Shown piece after piece: positions 1 to 4,562 of a stretch of DNA of 5,569 bases. Made by a program: the position numbers and the translations under genes. Numbering within the stretch: the first letter of the stretch is position 1; each line of letters begins with the position of its first letter. Source of the stretch: a bacterium UBP2_UBA4780. GTDB lineage: Bacteria > Edwardsbacteria > AC1 > EtOH8. The stretch is from NCBI GenBank assembly GCA_002403115.1, contig DHHE01000144.1, forward strand, positions 1 through 5,569, given 5' to 3'. The notes below the pieces were generated by a model that saw nothing but the letters and a program-made list of their open reading frames with translations, did no database searches and was not told the origin of the DNA.

Positions 1-368
1 GTGGGAAAACCCCTGACGTTGAAGGCCCTGGCCACGTCGGCGCCTCCGTAAGTCTTGCCGTCGTGGTTGAAGGAGGGGGCCTCCTCCGGGTTGTACTTCT
101 CGAAAATGAAGCTTTCGTCCATTATCTGCTTCACCGCCGGGTCGGGGTAGGTCTTCTCCTCCAGCACCTTGCACCACTTGCACCAGTCTGTGTAGAAGTC
201 GACAATGACGAACTTGTCGTCGCGCTGGGCCGCCTCGAACGAGGACTTGAAGACAGCCTGGGCGAAGTTGACAGAGCCGGCTGGTGCCGGGGCCTTCTTT
301 TTGCCGGCGCAGGAGAGGGCCGGGAAGACCGCGGTGACAAGCAAGACCAGGGGGATCAGCCTTTTCAT
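1..368 (-). CDS. Exported thioredoxin-fold protein, WCKWC active site (3' end cut by window edge)
   Basis: The first 122 residues are visible and the gene runs off the left edge. Residues 2-22 look like an export signal: KR followed by a hydrophobic stretch ending in ALSC-AG. Cys20 could be a lipoprotein cysteine, but Pro at -4 and Ala at -3 make the lipobox poor; ordinary signal-peptidase cleavage after SCA is the alternative. A Lys/Pro/Ala linker (23-31) leads to a thioredoxin-like domain with strand VIVDFYTDW and the redox pair Cys63-Lys-Trp-Cys66, as in the Thioredoxin_7/SoxW/DsbD-C-terminal group rather than TrxA (WCGPC). The window ends within the expected cis-proline motif (GFP, Pro122). 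An AGGAG lies 5 bases before the ATG. It is the last visible gene of the osmC-DUF6132 group, 47 bases after the previous stop. I infer reduction of envelope disulfides or a periplasmic partner; the substrate is unknown. Confidence 0.85.
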   Translation of the reverse strand, partial: MKRLIPLVLLVTAVFPALSCAGKKKAPAPAGSVNFAQAVFKSSFEAAQRDDKFVIVDFYTDWCKWCKVLEEKTYPDPAVKQIMDESFIFEKYNPEEAPSFNHDGKTYGGADVARAFNVRGFP

Positions 369-383
369 TTTTTCTCCTATGGA

Positions 384-401
384 GGCACGGCGCGCCGTGC
401 C
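384..401. repeat. 18-bp perfect palindrome in the gap before the exported thioredoxin gene
   Basis: GGCACGGCGCGCCGTGCC reads the same on both strands. It sits in the 47-base gap between the DUF6132-like stop and the next start, ending 6 bases before the AGGAG ribosome site. In RNA it would fold as a 7-bp GC stem with a CGCG loop. No U-tract follows in the direction of transcription, so a standard intrinsic terminator is unlikely. An operator dyad or an mRNA-processing or stability hairpin fits better. Function unproven. Confidence 0.6.
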
Positions 402-415
402 CTTACTCTTTTTGT

Positions 416-589
416 TTACTTTAACCCGGAGGCCAGCAGCCCTCCTATGAGGGCCCACCAACCCGACGAGATCCAGGGATTGCCGGCGAGGGGGCAGGCG
501 CCGCTGCGGCAGCCTATGAGCTTGTAATAGAGAAAGCCCAGGGCCGCGCCGGCCGCCGCTCCCAGCAACACCTTTATAAAGGGGCTCAT
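416..589 (-). CDS. DUF6132-like small membrane protein, 57 residues
   Basis: The start overlaps the stop of the OsmC gene by four bases (ATGA), so it is probably translationally coupled; the stop is TAA at 416-418. The 57-residue product has a hydrophobic, Ala/Gly-rich first segment (about residues 3-22), a short central loop GCRSGACPLAGNPW with two cysteines (Cys27 and Cys32), and a second hydrophobic segment (about 43-55). This two-helix plan with a GCxSGxCP...NP loop is what I recall for the DUF6132 family. No biochemical function is known to me. Two loop cysteines and its place just before an exported thioredoxin-fold gene suggest a thiol-related membrane role, but that is inference. The family match is from memory and not checked by search. 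Confidence 0.78.
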   Translation of the reverse strand: MSPFIKVLLGAAAGAALGFLYYKLIGCRSGACPLAGNPWISSGWWALIGGLLASGLK

Positions 590-993
590 CCCTCGACCAC
601 CCTGCTTTCTATGACCATCCGGGGTGCGTTCTTGATGGTGGCCGAGACCGAGCAGTACTTCTCCTCGGACAGTCTGATGGCCTCGTCCAGGTCGCTTTTG
701 GGGATGTTCCCGACGGCGGTGTAGACGAATCTCATCTCGGTAAACCGTTTGGGGTGCTCGCCGGCCCGTTCGCCCTCCAGGGACACGGTGAAACCGCGCA
801 AAGGGAGGCGCTTCTTCTTGAGGATGGACACCACGTCCATGGCCATGCAGCCGGCGGCGGCCACCAGCAGCAGCTGCATGGGGGCGAAGCCGGCCGGGAC
901 GCCGTCATGCTTGGATTCGAGGATCATGCCGTGCCCGGCGCCGTCGTCGGCCACGAACTGCAGGTCCTTTACCCAGGTCAACATCAGCGGCAT
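586..993 (-). CDS. OsmC/Ohr-family peroxidase-like protein
   Basis: The 135-residue product has the usual OsmC-family size. Its two hallmark cysteines are visible: Cys49 in AAAGCMAMDV at the start of the central helix and Cys114 in EEKYCSVSATI. OsmC and Ohr proteins use such a pair to reduce organic hydroperoxides with dithiol co-substrates. The sequence resembles the general OsmC or YhfA-like branch more than true Ohr, so the substrate is uncertain. AAGGA lies 5 bases before the first ATG at 993, which supports that start over the ATG three codons later. It begins 70 bases after rubrerythrin, separated by a bulged hairpin, and overlaps the DUF6132-like gene by four bases. The context of superoxide reductase, rubrerythrin and thioredoxins fits a peroxide-defence role. 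Confidence 0.9.
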   Translation of the reverse strand: MPLMLTWVKDLQFVADDGAGHGMILESKHDGVPAGFAPMQLLLVAAAGCMAMDVVSILKKKRLPLRGFTVSLEGERAGEHPKRFTEMRFVYTAVGNIPKSDLDEAIRLSEEKYCSVSATIKNAPRMVIESRVVEG

Positions 994-1012
994 AAGATTC
1001 CTTTTTTATGAG

Positions 1013-1045
1013 GAAGCCGGGAACGCATGAACCTGTTCCGGCTTC
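1013..1045 (-). other. Bulged hairpin between rubrerythrin and OsmC genes
   Basis: GAAGCCGGGAAC (1013-1024) pairs with GTTCCGGCTTC (1035-1045) as an 11-bp stem with one bulged base and a 10-base loop. It lies in the 70-base gap after the rubrerythrin stop, about 20 bases before the OsmC start. On the transcribed strand the stem is followed by CTCATAAAAAAGG rather than U residues. It could be a Rho-assisted or partial terminator, or an RNA-stability stem giving different amounts of the two proteins. It is not a textbook intrinsic terminator. Confidence 0.5.
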
Positions 1046-1063
1046 TTTGAGACACGAGGGGCG

Positions 1064-1639
1064 CTAGAAATTCTCGGCCAGGACCTCGTAGTAGGCCTGG
1101 GGGTGCTGGCAGGCCGGGCAGACCTTTGGGGCCTCGTTGCCCTCGGCCACGTAGCCGCAGTTGATGCAATGCCACTTGACCGGGGCCTTCTTCTTGAAGA
1201 CCTCGCCGCCGGCGACGTTGTTGATCAGCTTGCGGTAGCGGCTCTCGTGGAACTTCTCCACCTTGGCGATCTGCTCGAAGCTCTGGGCCGCTTCGGGGAA
1301 GCCCTCGTCCTGGGCGGTCTTGGCGAAGTCGGCGTAGAGGGTGGTCCATTCCATGTTCTCGCCGGCGGCCGCCTCCTCCAGGTTCTCCCTGGTGGTCCCT
1401 ATCTTGCCGGCCGGGTAGGAGGCGGTGATCTCGACGTCGCCGCCCTCCAGGTGCTTGAAAAAGACTTTGGCGTGCTCCTTCTCGTTGTCGGCCGTCTCGG
1501 TGAAGATGGCGGCTATCTGCTCGAATCCCTCCTTGCGGGCGGCCCCGGCGAAGTAGGTGTAGCGGTTCCGGGCCTGCGACTCCCCGGCGAAGGCCTTGAG
1601 CAGATTCTTCTCAGTCTGGGTTCCCTTGAGGCTCTTCAT
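1064..1639 (-). CDS. rbr: Rubrerythrin
   Basis: Rubrerythrin is a cytoplasmic peroxidase that reduces hydrogen peroxide to water at a diiron site, with electrons passed through a rubredoxin-type iron. The product is 191 residues, the length I recall for the Desulfovibrio protein. Visible diiron ligand motifs are Glu20 (AGESQARNRY), Glu53 with His56 (ADNEKEH), Glu94 and Glu97 (GENMEW), and Glu128 with His131 (KVEKFH). The C-terminal rubredoxin domain has Cys158-x2-Cys161 and Cys174-x2-Cys177. The ATG at 1639 is preceded by GGAGAG nine bases upstream. Desulfoferrodoxin is the next gene upstream, and its product is the peroxide that rubrerythrin removes. A plausible promoter inside an inverted repeat lies just before the gene, so it may be transcribed both alone and from further upstream. 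Confidence 0.98.
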   Translation of the reverse strand: MKSLKGTQTEKNLLKAFAGESQARNRYTYFAGAARKEGFEQIAAIFTETADNEKEHAKVFFKHLEGGDVEITASYPAGKIGTTRENLEEAAAGENMEWTTLYADFAKTAQDEGFPEAAQSFEQIAKVEKFHESRYRKLINNVAGGEVFKKKAPVKWHCINCGYVAEGNEAPKVCPACQHPQAYYEVLAENF

Positions 1640-1661
1640 TCTTTTTTACTCTCCGTAAGTG

Positions 1662-1693
1662 ATTTATCAGGAAACCAGGAAAACATGATAAAT
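1662..1693 (-). promoter_or_regulatory. Candidate rubrerythrin promoter inside an 8-bp inverted repeat
   Basis: ATTTATCA (1662-1669) and TGATAAAT (1686-1693) form a perfect 8-bp inverted repeat with a 16-base spacer. Read on the minus strand, the arms supply TTATCA (-35 like, 4 of 6) and GATAAA (-10 like, 4 of 6) separated by 17 bases, at a suitable distance before the rubrerythrin gene. The spacer holds two 8-base tandem units, CAGGAAAC and CAGGAAAA. A GGAAT followed after 16 bases by GTT also occurs here; it faintly resembles a SigR-type promoter but the spacing is short. I infer a promoter with a possible repressor dyad; none is proven. Confidence 0.45.
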
Positions 1694-1730
1694 TCCTGGG
1701 TTCACGGGTTCCTTGTTAATGGCCTGGAGG

Positions 1731-2111
1731 TCAACTGCGCGCCATCCACAGCCCGTGGAGGTTGCAGTACTCACGGGCGGCCACCTTCTCGGCCGGACAG
1801 AAGAACTCGGCCTGGGGCTTGTCCCCCGGCTTGAGATAGACCCGGTGCACCCGTTCCCCGGCGTGGAGGGCGATCCACTCGATGTAGTGTTTCTCCTCCA
1901 TGGGGTGGGCCACCGAGCCGACCGTCACCCGCCAGCCGTTCTCGATCTTCTCGATGACCGGGACGTGCTTTTCCTTGGCGGCGTCCACCGTGTTCTCCAC
2001 CACCAGCTTCATGGGCTGTCCGCAGCACACCAGCTGCCCCTTGCCGCCGTGCAGCACCTCGACGATGTTGCCGCACAGCTCGCACTTGTAGATCTGCTCC
2101 CTTTCCGCCAT
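1731..2111 (-). CDS. dfx: Desulfoferrodoxin (two-iron superoxide reductase)
   Basis: The enzyme reduces superoxide to hydrogen peroxide in the cytoplasm of anaerobes, without producing oxygen. With the start at 2111 the product is 126 residues. The N-terminal desulforedoxin-like domain binds iron through Cys10, Cys13, Cys29 and Cys30. The catalytic C-terminal domain has His49, His69, His75, Cys116 and His119, with Glu47-Lys48 (EKHVPV) beside the first histidine. These positions coincide with the numbering I recall for the Desulfovibrio protein. The start is fixed by AAGGAG six bases upstream; the in-frame ATG at 2150 would add 13 residues without such a site. The gene follows a 242-base spacer and precedes rubrerythrin by 91 bases, which suggests a superoxide-to-water pathway. 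Electrons probably come from a rubredoxin or similar donor not seen here. Confidence 0.98.
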   Translation of the reverse strand: MAEREQIYKCELCGNIVEVLHGGKGQLVCCGQPMKLVVENTVDAAKEKHVPVIEKIENGWRVTVGSVAHPMEEKHYIEWIALHAGERVHRVYLKPGDKPQAEFFCPAEKVAAREYCNLHGLWMARS

Positions 2112-2117
2112 GATGTT

Positions 2118-2123
2118 CTCCTT
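2118..2123 (-). promoter_or_regulatory. Ribosome binding site that sets the dfx start
   Basis: AAGGAG on the minus strand lies six bases before the ATG at 2111. It decides for the 126-residue product over the longer open frame that begins at 2150. Confidence 0.85.
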
Positions 2124-2302
2124 ACAACTTGGTATTAAGATCATTGTCATCCCGGGATAGCTCTACGCTTGGCAAGCTGAGGCGGTGCCCTGAGACGGGC
2201 ATACATAGCAACACACGAAGGGGATGAAGAAACCGGTGGTCACCCACTTCGGCTTCAAAGCAAGGTGCTATTCTCAGTGCAGCGTTTCAAACCGTCAGGC
2301 AT

Positions 2303-2350
2303 GGTGCCGGCCCTTCGACAAGCACAGGACAGGCCTCAGGGTGACAGGGG
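2303..2350. repeat. Probable copy of a dispersed PFDK/LSLSKG-type repeat
   Basis: The stretch centred on CCCTTCGACAAGCACAGGAC followed by AGGCCTCAGGGTGACAGG closely resembles an intergenic repeat I recall from many bacterial genomes. Its chance translations read PFDKLRTG..RVTG on one strand and VLSLSKG on the other. Here the frames read PFDKHRTGLRVTG and PVLCLSKG, so this copy carries a T-to-A change. CCCT and AGGG blocks allow short hairpins. It lies just after the trxB stop. Only one copy is in the window, so its repetitive nature comes from recall. Confidence 0.55.
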
Positions 2351-2353
2351 GGG

Positions 2354-3283
2354 CTACAAATTCTCGATATAATGCTGGGCGGCCACGGCCGCGGTGGCGG
2401 CGTCGCCAACCGCCCCGGCGATCTGCCGCACCAGCTTGCGGCGGACGTCGCCGGCCGCGTAGATGCCGGGATGCGAGGTCGCCATGTTGTCGTCGGTGAC
2501 GATGTGTCCGGCCTCGTCGAGCTTCACCAGGCTCCCGGCCACGGCGCTGTTGGGGCTGTACCCCACGTAGATGAAGACGCCGGAGGCCGGGATGACCTCG
2601 TCGACCCCGGTCCCCTTGTCCATCACCCGCACCCCGGTGACGCCCGATGACCCCTCGATGGCCGAGACCGATTTGTCCCAGGCGAAGGATATCCTCTCGT
2701 TCCTGAAGGCCAGCTTCTGCAGGGACTCGGCCGCCCTCAGGCTGCTGCGGCGGTGGACCACCGTCACCTTGGAGCAAAGCCCGGCCAGGTAGACGGCCTC
2801 CTGGATGGCCGAGTCGCCGCCCCCGACGACCGCCACCTCCTGGCCGCGGAAGAAGGCGCCGTCGCAGACCGCGCAGTAGGACACCCCCTTGCCCAGGAGC
2901 TCCCTTTCGCCGGGCACGCCCAGCTTTTTGGGAAAGGCGCCGGTGGCGATGACCAGGGCCTTGGCCCGGAGGACCTTTTTCGAGGCCAGGGGCACGGTGA
3001 AGCTCTTAGGCTCCGGTGTTATGCCGACCGCCTCGTCCGAGATGAACTCGGCGCCGAACCTGGCGGCCTGGGCCTGCAGCCTCTGGGCCAGGTCGTATCC
3101 GGAGATCCCCTCCGGGAAACCCGGGTAGTTGTCGATGCGCTCGGTGTTGGCCACCAGGCCGCCCGGCATCAGTTTCTCGACTATGGCGGCCCGCAGCCCG
3201 CCGCGGCCGGCGTAGAGCCCGGCGGTCAGCCCGGCCGGCCCGCCGCCGATGACTATGAGGTCATGCGCCGCTTGCCGGTTCAT
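2354..3283 (-). CDS. trxB: Thioredoxin reductase
   Basis: This FAD enzyme passes electrons from NADPH to thioredoxin. The 309-residue product has the low-molecular-weight TrxR plan: FAD-binding GGGPAG (13-18), the redox pair Cys137-Ala-Val-Cys140, a second nucleotide fold GGGDSA (154-159), and the FAD motif AAGDVR (276-281). The NADPH phosphate-binding signature HRRSSLR (177-183) is intact, which argues against a purely ferredoxin-driven enzyme. The chosen start overlaps the ferredoxin stop as ATGA. A longer in-frame ATG at 3358 would lie inside the ferredoxin gene and add 25 residues ahead of the canonical N-terminus. Likely substrates are the thioredoxin and the disulfide oxidoreductase encoded upstream. 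Translational coupling to a ferredoxin is notable because a second electron source is possible. Confidence 0.97.
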   Translation of the reverse strand: MNRQAAHDLIVIGGGPAGLTAGLYAGRGGLRAAIVEKLMPGGLVANTERIDNYPGFPEGISGYDLAQRLQAQAARFGAEFISDEAVGITPEPKSFTVPLASKKVLRAKALVIATGAFPKKLGVPGERELLGKGVSYCAVCDGAFFRGQEVAVVGGGDSAIQEAVYLAGLCSKVTVVHRRSSLRAAESLQKLAFRNERISFAWDKSVSAIEGSSGVTGVRVMDKGTGVDEVIPASGVFIYVGYSPNSAVAGSLVKLDEAGHIVTDDNMATSHPGIYAAGDVRRKLVRQIAGAVGDAATAAVAAQHYIENL

Positions 3284-3477
3284 CGAACGGATTCTGCCGC
3301 CGGCGGTTCCAGCGTGAACACCAAACAGCTTGCCAGGCAGCGTTTGCAGTCGGTGCACTTGGCCGGATCTATTTCCGGGGCCTGGTCCGGTTTTTGCGAT
3401 ATGGCCCCGGCCGGGCAGTCCTTGATGGCAGGACAGCGGTGGTTCTTGGGGCAGAGGTCAGGGTTAACGGAGATCAT
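3280..3477 (-). CDS. Small ferredoxin-type protein with one canonical and one incomplete Fe-S motif
   Basis: The 65-residue product resembles a bacterial 2[4Fe-4S] ferredoxin but has only seven cysteines. The second motif is complete: Cys41-x2-Cys44-x2-Cys47-x3-Cys51. The first is unusual: Cys9-x5-Cys15-x5-Cys21-Pro, with His13 between the first two. By analogy with normal ferredoxins, Cys41, Cys44, Cys47 and Cys21 would bind one [4Fe-4S] cluster. Cys9, Cys15 and Cys51 would be left for a [3Fe-4S], a cluster with a non-cysteine ligand, or no cluster. The stop overlaps the trxB start by four bases, so the two are probably made together. The gene opens a new group after a 109-base gap, and its own ribosome site is weak. 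I infer electron transfer linked to TrxB or to the nearby peroxide enzymes. Confidence 0.88.
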   Translation of the reverse strand: MISVNPDLCPKNHRCPAIKDCPAGAISQKPDQAPEIDPAKCTDCKRCLASCLVFTLEPPAAESVR

Positions 3478-3586
3478 CTTCTCTTAGGAAACCATGAAAT
3501 CAGGAATGGAACTTTTTTATCTTGGACATAAATCCCCATTTTAGCCAGGAAAGGCATAGTTCCTGTCTTCTTGGCTTCCTTAGGGG
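3478..3586 (-). promoter_or_regulatory. Intergenic space likely to hold a promoter for ferredoxin-trxB
   Basis: The 109-base gap between the disulfide oxidoreductase stop and the ferredoxin start is more AT-rich than its surroundings. On the minus strand it holds TAAAAT (3538-3543, one mismatch to a -10 box) without a clear -35, and a 6-bp inverted repeat CAGGAA/TTCCTG (3546-3551, 3560-3565). Near the ferredoxin start is AGGAAACCATGAAA (plus strand 3486-3499), which matches 13 of 14 bases with the region before rubrerythrin. No intrinsic terminator is visible. Promoter activity is inference. Confidence 0.35.
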
Positions 3587-4237
3587 TTAGAGCTGCTTCC
3601 CCGCCTCCTGCAGGTGGTGCATGAAGACGTGCTCGGGCACGGCCCCGTCCAGAGAAGCCGTTTCGTTGATGACCGTCTTGGGCACGCCCATGACGCCGTA
3701 GCGCTGGGCCAGGTGGGGAAACTCGGTGGACTCCACCATGTGGGCCGTCACCAGGTCGCTCTCCACCGCCGCCTGGTGGGCCAGGCGCACCATGGACTGG
3801 CAGTAGGGGCAGGTGGGGGTGACGAACACCTGTATGTTGACGGGCTTCGAAAGGGACATCAAGACATCCTTTGATTCCTGGGACAGCCCGGTCTCCCCCC
3901 GGGAGACATCAATGATGGAGGCCACCAGCGAGGCGAACTCGTACCCGGCCGGTATGCCGTAGAAGCGGACACCGTGGTCCTTGGCCCCGATGACGGCCAC
4001 GGCCGGGATCTTGTCTATCCCGTACAGCTCGGCTTGCGTCTTGTCGTTGACGAAGTTCCAGGTCTCCAGGGTGATCTTGTCAGAAAGCGGGGCCAGCTCC
4101 TTGAGGATCATCTCGGTGGGGCCGCAGTACATGCAGTCCAGGTTCTGGGTGAAAAAGGCAAGTTTGACCGGCGAGGCCAGCTTCTGTCCGAATTCCTCGA
4201 CCAGCTTTTGACGGTCCTCGTCCTTCAGCAAGGCCAT
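3587..4237 (-). CDS. Protein disulfide oxidoreductase with two thioredoxin folds (glutaredoxin-like/PDO family)
   Basis: The 216-residue product holds two thioredoxin-like units. The N-terminal unit has Cys35-Met-Tyr-Cys38 and cis-proline motif KIPA (Pro78). The C-terminal unit has the glutaredoxin-like Cys143-Pro-Tyr-Cys146 and GVPK (Pro186). Length and double-domain plan match PDO proteins of hyperthermophiles and their bacterial relatives, which make, break or shuffle cytoplasmic disulfides and can be reduced by thioredoxin reductase. The start at 4237 has GGAGG eleven bases upstream, a long spacer. An in-frame ATG at 4324 would overlap the FmdB-type gene by 37 bases and add 29 residues unlike the family, so I rejected it. 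It follows trxA and the FmdB-type gene, and trxB lies downstream as a likely electron source. Its direction, reductase or oxidase, cannot be read from sequence. Confidence 0.92.
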   Translation of the reverse strand: MALLKDEDRQKLVEEFGQKLASPVKLAFFTQNLDCMYCGPTEMILKELAPLSDKITLETWNFVNDKTQAELYGIDKIPAVAVIGAKDHGVRFYGIPAGYEFASLVASIIDVSRGETGLSQESKDVLMSLSKPVNIQVFVTPTCPYCQSMVRLAHQAAVESDLVTAHMVESTEFPHLAQRYGVMGVPKTVINETASLDGAVPEHVFMHHLQEAGKQL

Positions 4238-4248
4238 GAGCTTTTCAT

Positions 4249-4253
4249 CCTCC
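4249..4253 (-). promoter_or_regulatory. Ribosome binding site supporting the internal start of the disulfide oxidoreductase
   Basis: GGAGG on the minus strand lies eleven bases before the ATG at 4237, longer than usual but the best site nearby. It supports the 216-residue product over the longer frame that starts inside the FmdB-type gene. Confidence 0.5.
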
Positions 4254-4287
4254 GAAAGAGTGCATTGAAGGTTTTGAGGCCGCGCAT

Positions 4288-4542
4288 TTAAACCTGGCAG
4301 CCGCAGCTCCCCCCGCCTTCGCAACTGCTGCGGCGGGCGAGTCCGGAACAGCAGGAGCCGGATTCGGAACCGCAGTCGCCCCCGGATGAGCGGCAGGATC
4401 CGGTAACGGCGGAGAAGCGCGACAGCGCCATCTTCGAGGCGGCCCCGCAGTCCGGGCAGGGGGCGCCCTCCCGGTCCTCCATGCGCCTTATCTCCTCGAA
4501 CCTGCGGCCGCAGGAGGGGCAGTTGTATTCGTAGATCGGCAT
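4288..4542 (-). CDS. FmdB-family zinc-ribbon protein with Cys/Ser/Gly-rich tail
   Basis: The 84-residue product begins with the FmdB signature MPIYEYNCPSCG. Cys8-x2-Cys11 and Cys29-x2-Cys32 would bind one zinc. After about residue 47 the sequence becomes a low-complexity Cys/Ser/Gly tail with seven more cysteines (50, 57, 64, 65, 74, 80, 82), ending SCGCQV. FmdB proteins were named as putative regulators of formamidase/amidase genes, but most members have no shown function. Such tails occur in other members as I recall. The gene starts 20 bases after trxA with a GGAG seven bases before the ATG, and ends 50 bases before the disulfide oxidoreductase. A tail thiol cluster inside a thioredoxin operon could be a metal site or a redox sensor; this is inference. 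Confidence 0.9.
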   Translation of the reverse strand: MPIYEYNCPSCGRRFEEIRRMEDREGAPCPDCGAASKMALSRFSAVTGSCRSSGGDCGSESGSCCSGLARRSSCEGGGSCGCQV

Positions 4543-4562
4543 CCCAGGCTCCGTCCCCCGGC

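Larger units (their letters stand above)
2112..2353. other. 242-base intergenic spacer between trxB and dfx
   Basis: I see no credible gene here. A plus-strand frame beginning at 2224 reads through the dispersed repeat and then antisense to trxB, and short minus-strand frames lack ribosome sites. The spacer holds the repeat at about 2303-2350, a small TGCCC/GGGCA stem (2186-2201), a 10-bp palindrome ATCCCGGGAT (2149-2158) and the dfx ribosome site. Its length suggests that dfx has its own promoter, but no convincing -35/-10 pair was found. No intrinsic terminator with a U-tract follows trxB. Confidence 0.6.

Noticed and set aside
1103..1834. Long plus-strand open frame of 243 codons opposite rubrerythrin and dfx
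   Set aside because: It is antisense to two clear genes, rich in Leu/Gly/Val as expected from the complement of GC-rich codons, and has no recognisable domain.
2112..2150. Thirteen-residue extension of desulfoferrodoxin from the ATG at 2150
   Set aside because: The AAGGAG six bases before 2111 and the exact match to the family's ligand numbering favour the shorter form.
2224..2499. Plus-strand frame starting MKKPVVTHFG with a purine-rich leader
   Set aside because: It runs through the dispersed repeat (PFDK..RVTG) and then antisense into trxB, ending in Arg/Pro-rich low complexity; not a credible protein.
3284..3358. N-terminal extension of thioredoxin reductase from the ATG at 3358
   Set aside because: It lies wholly inside the ferredoxin gene in another frame; the ATGA-coupled start at 3283 gives the normal TrxR N-terminus.
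2753..3487. Long plus-strand open frame of 244 codons opposite trxB and the ferredoxin
   Set aside because: It is the shadow of two well-supported genes in a GC-rich sequence with no family features.
3546..3565. CAGGAA/TTCCTG inverted repeat as a terminator after the disulfide oxidoreductase
   Set aside because: A 6-bp, AT-containing stem with an 8-base loop and no following U-tract is too weak for an intrinsic terminator.
4238..4324. N-terminal extension of the disulfide oxidoreductase from the ATG at 4324
   Set aside because: It overlaps the FmdB-type gene by 37 bases and encodes 29 residues without family resemblance; the ATG at 4237 fits the PDO N-terminus.
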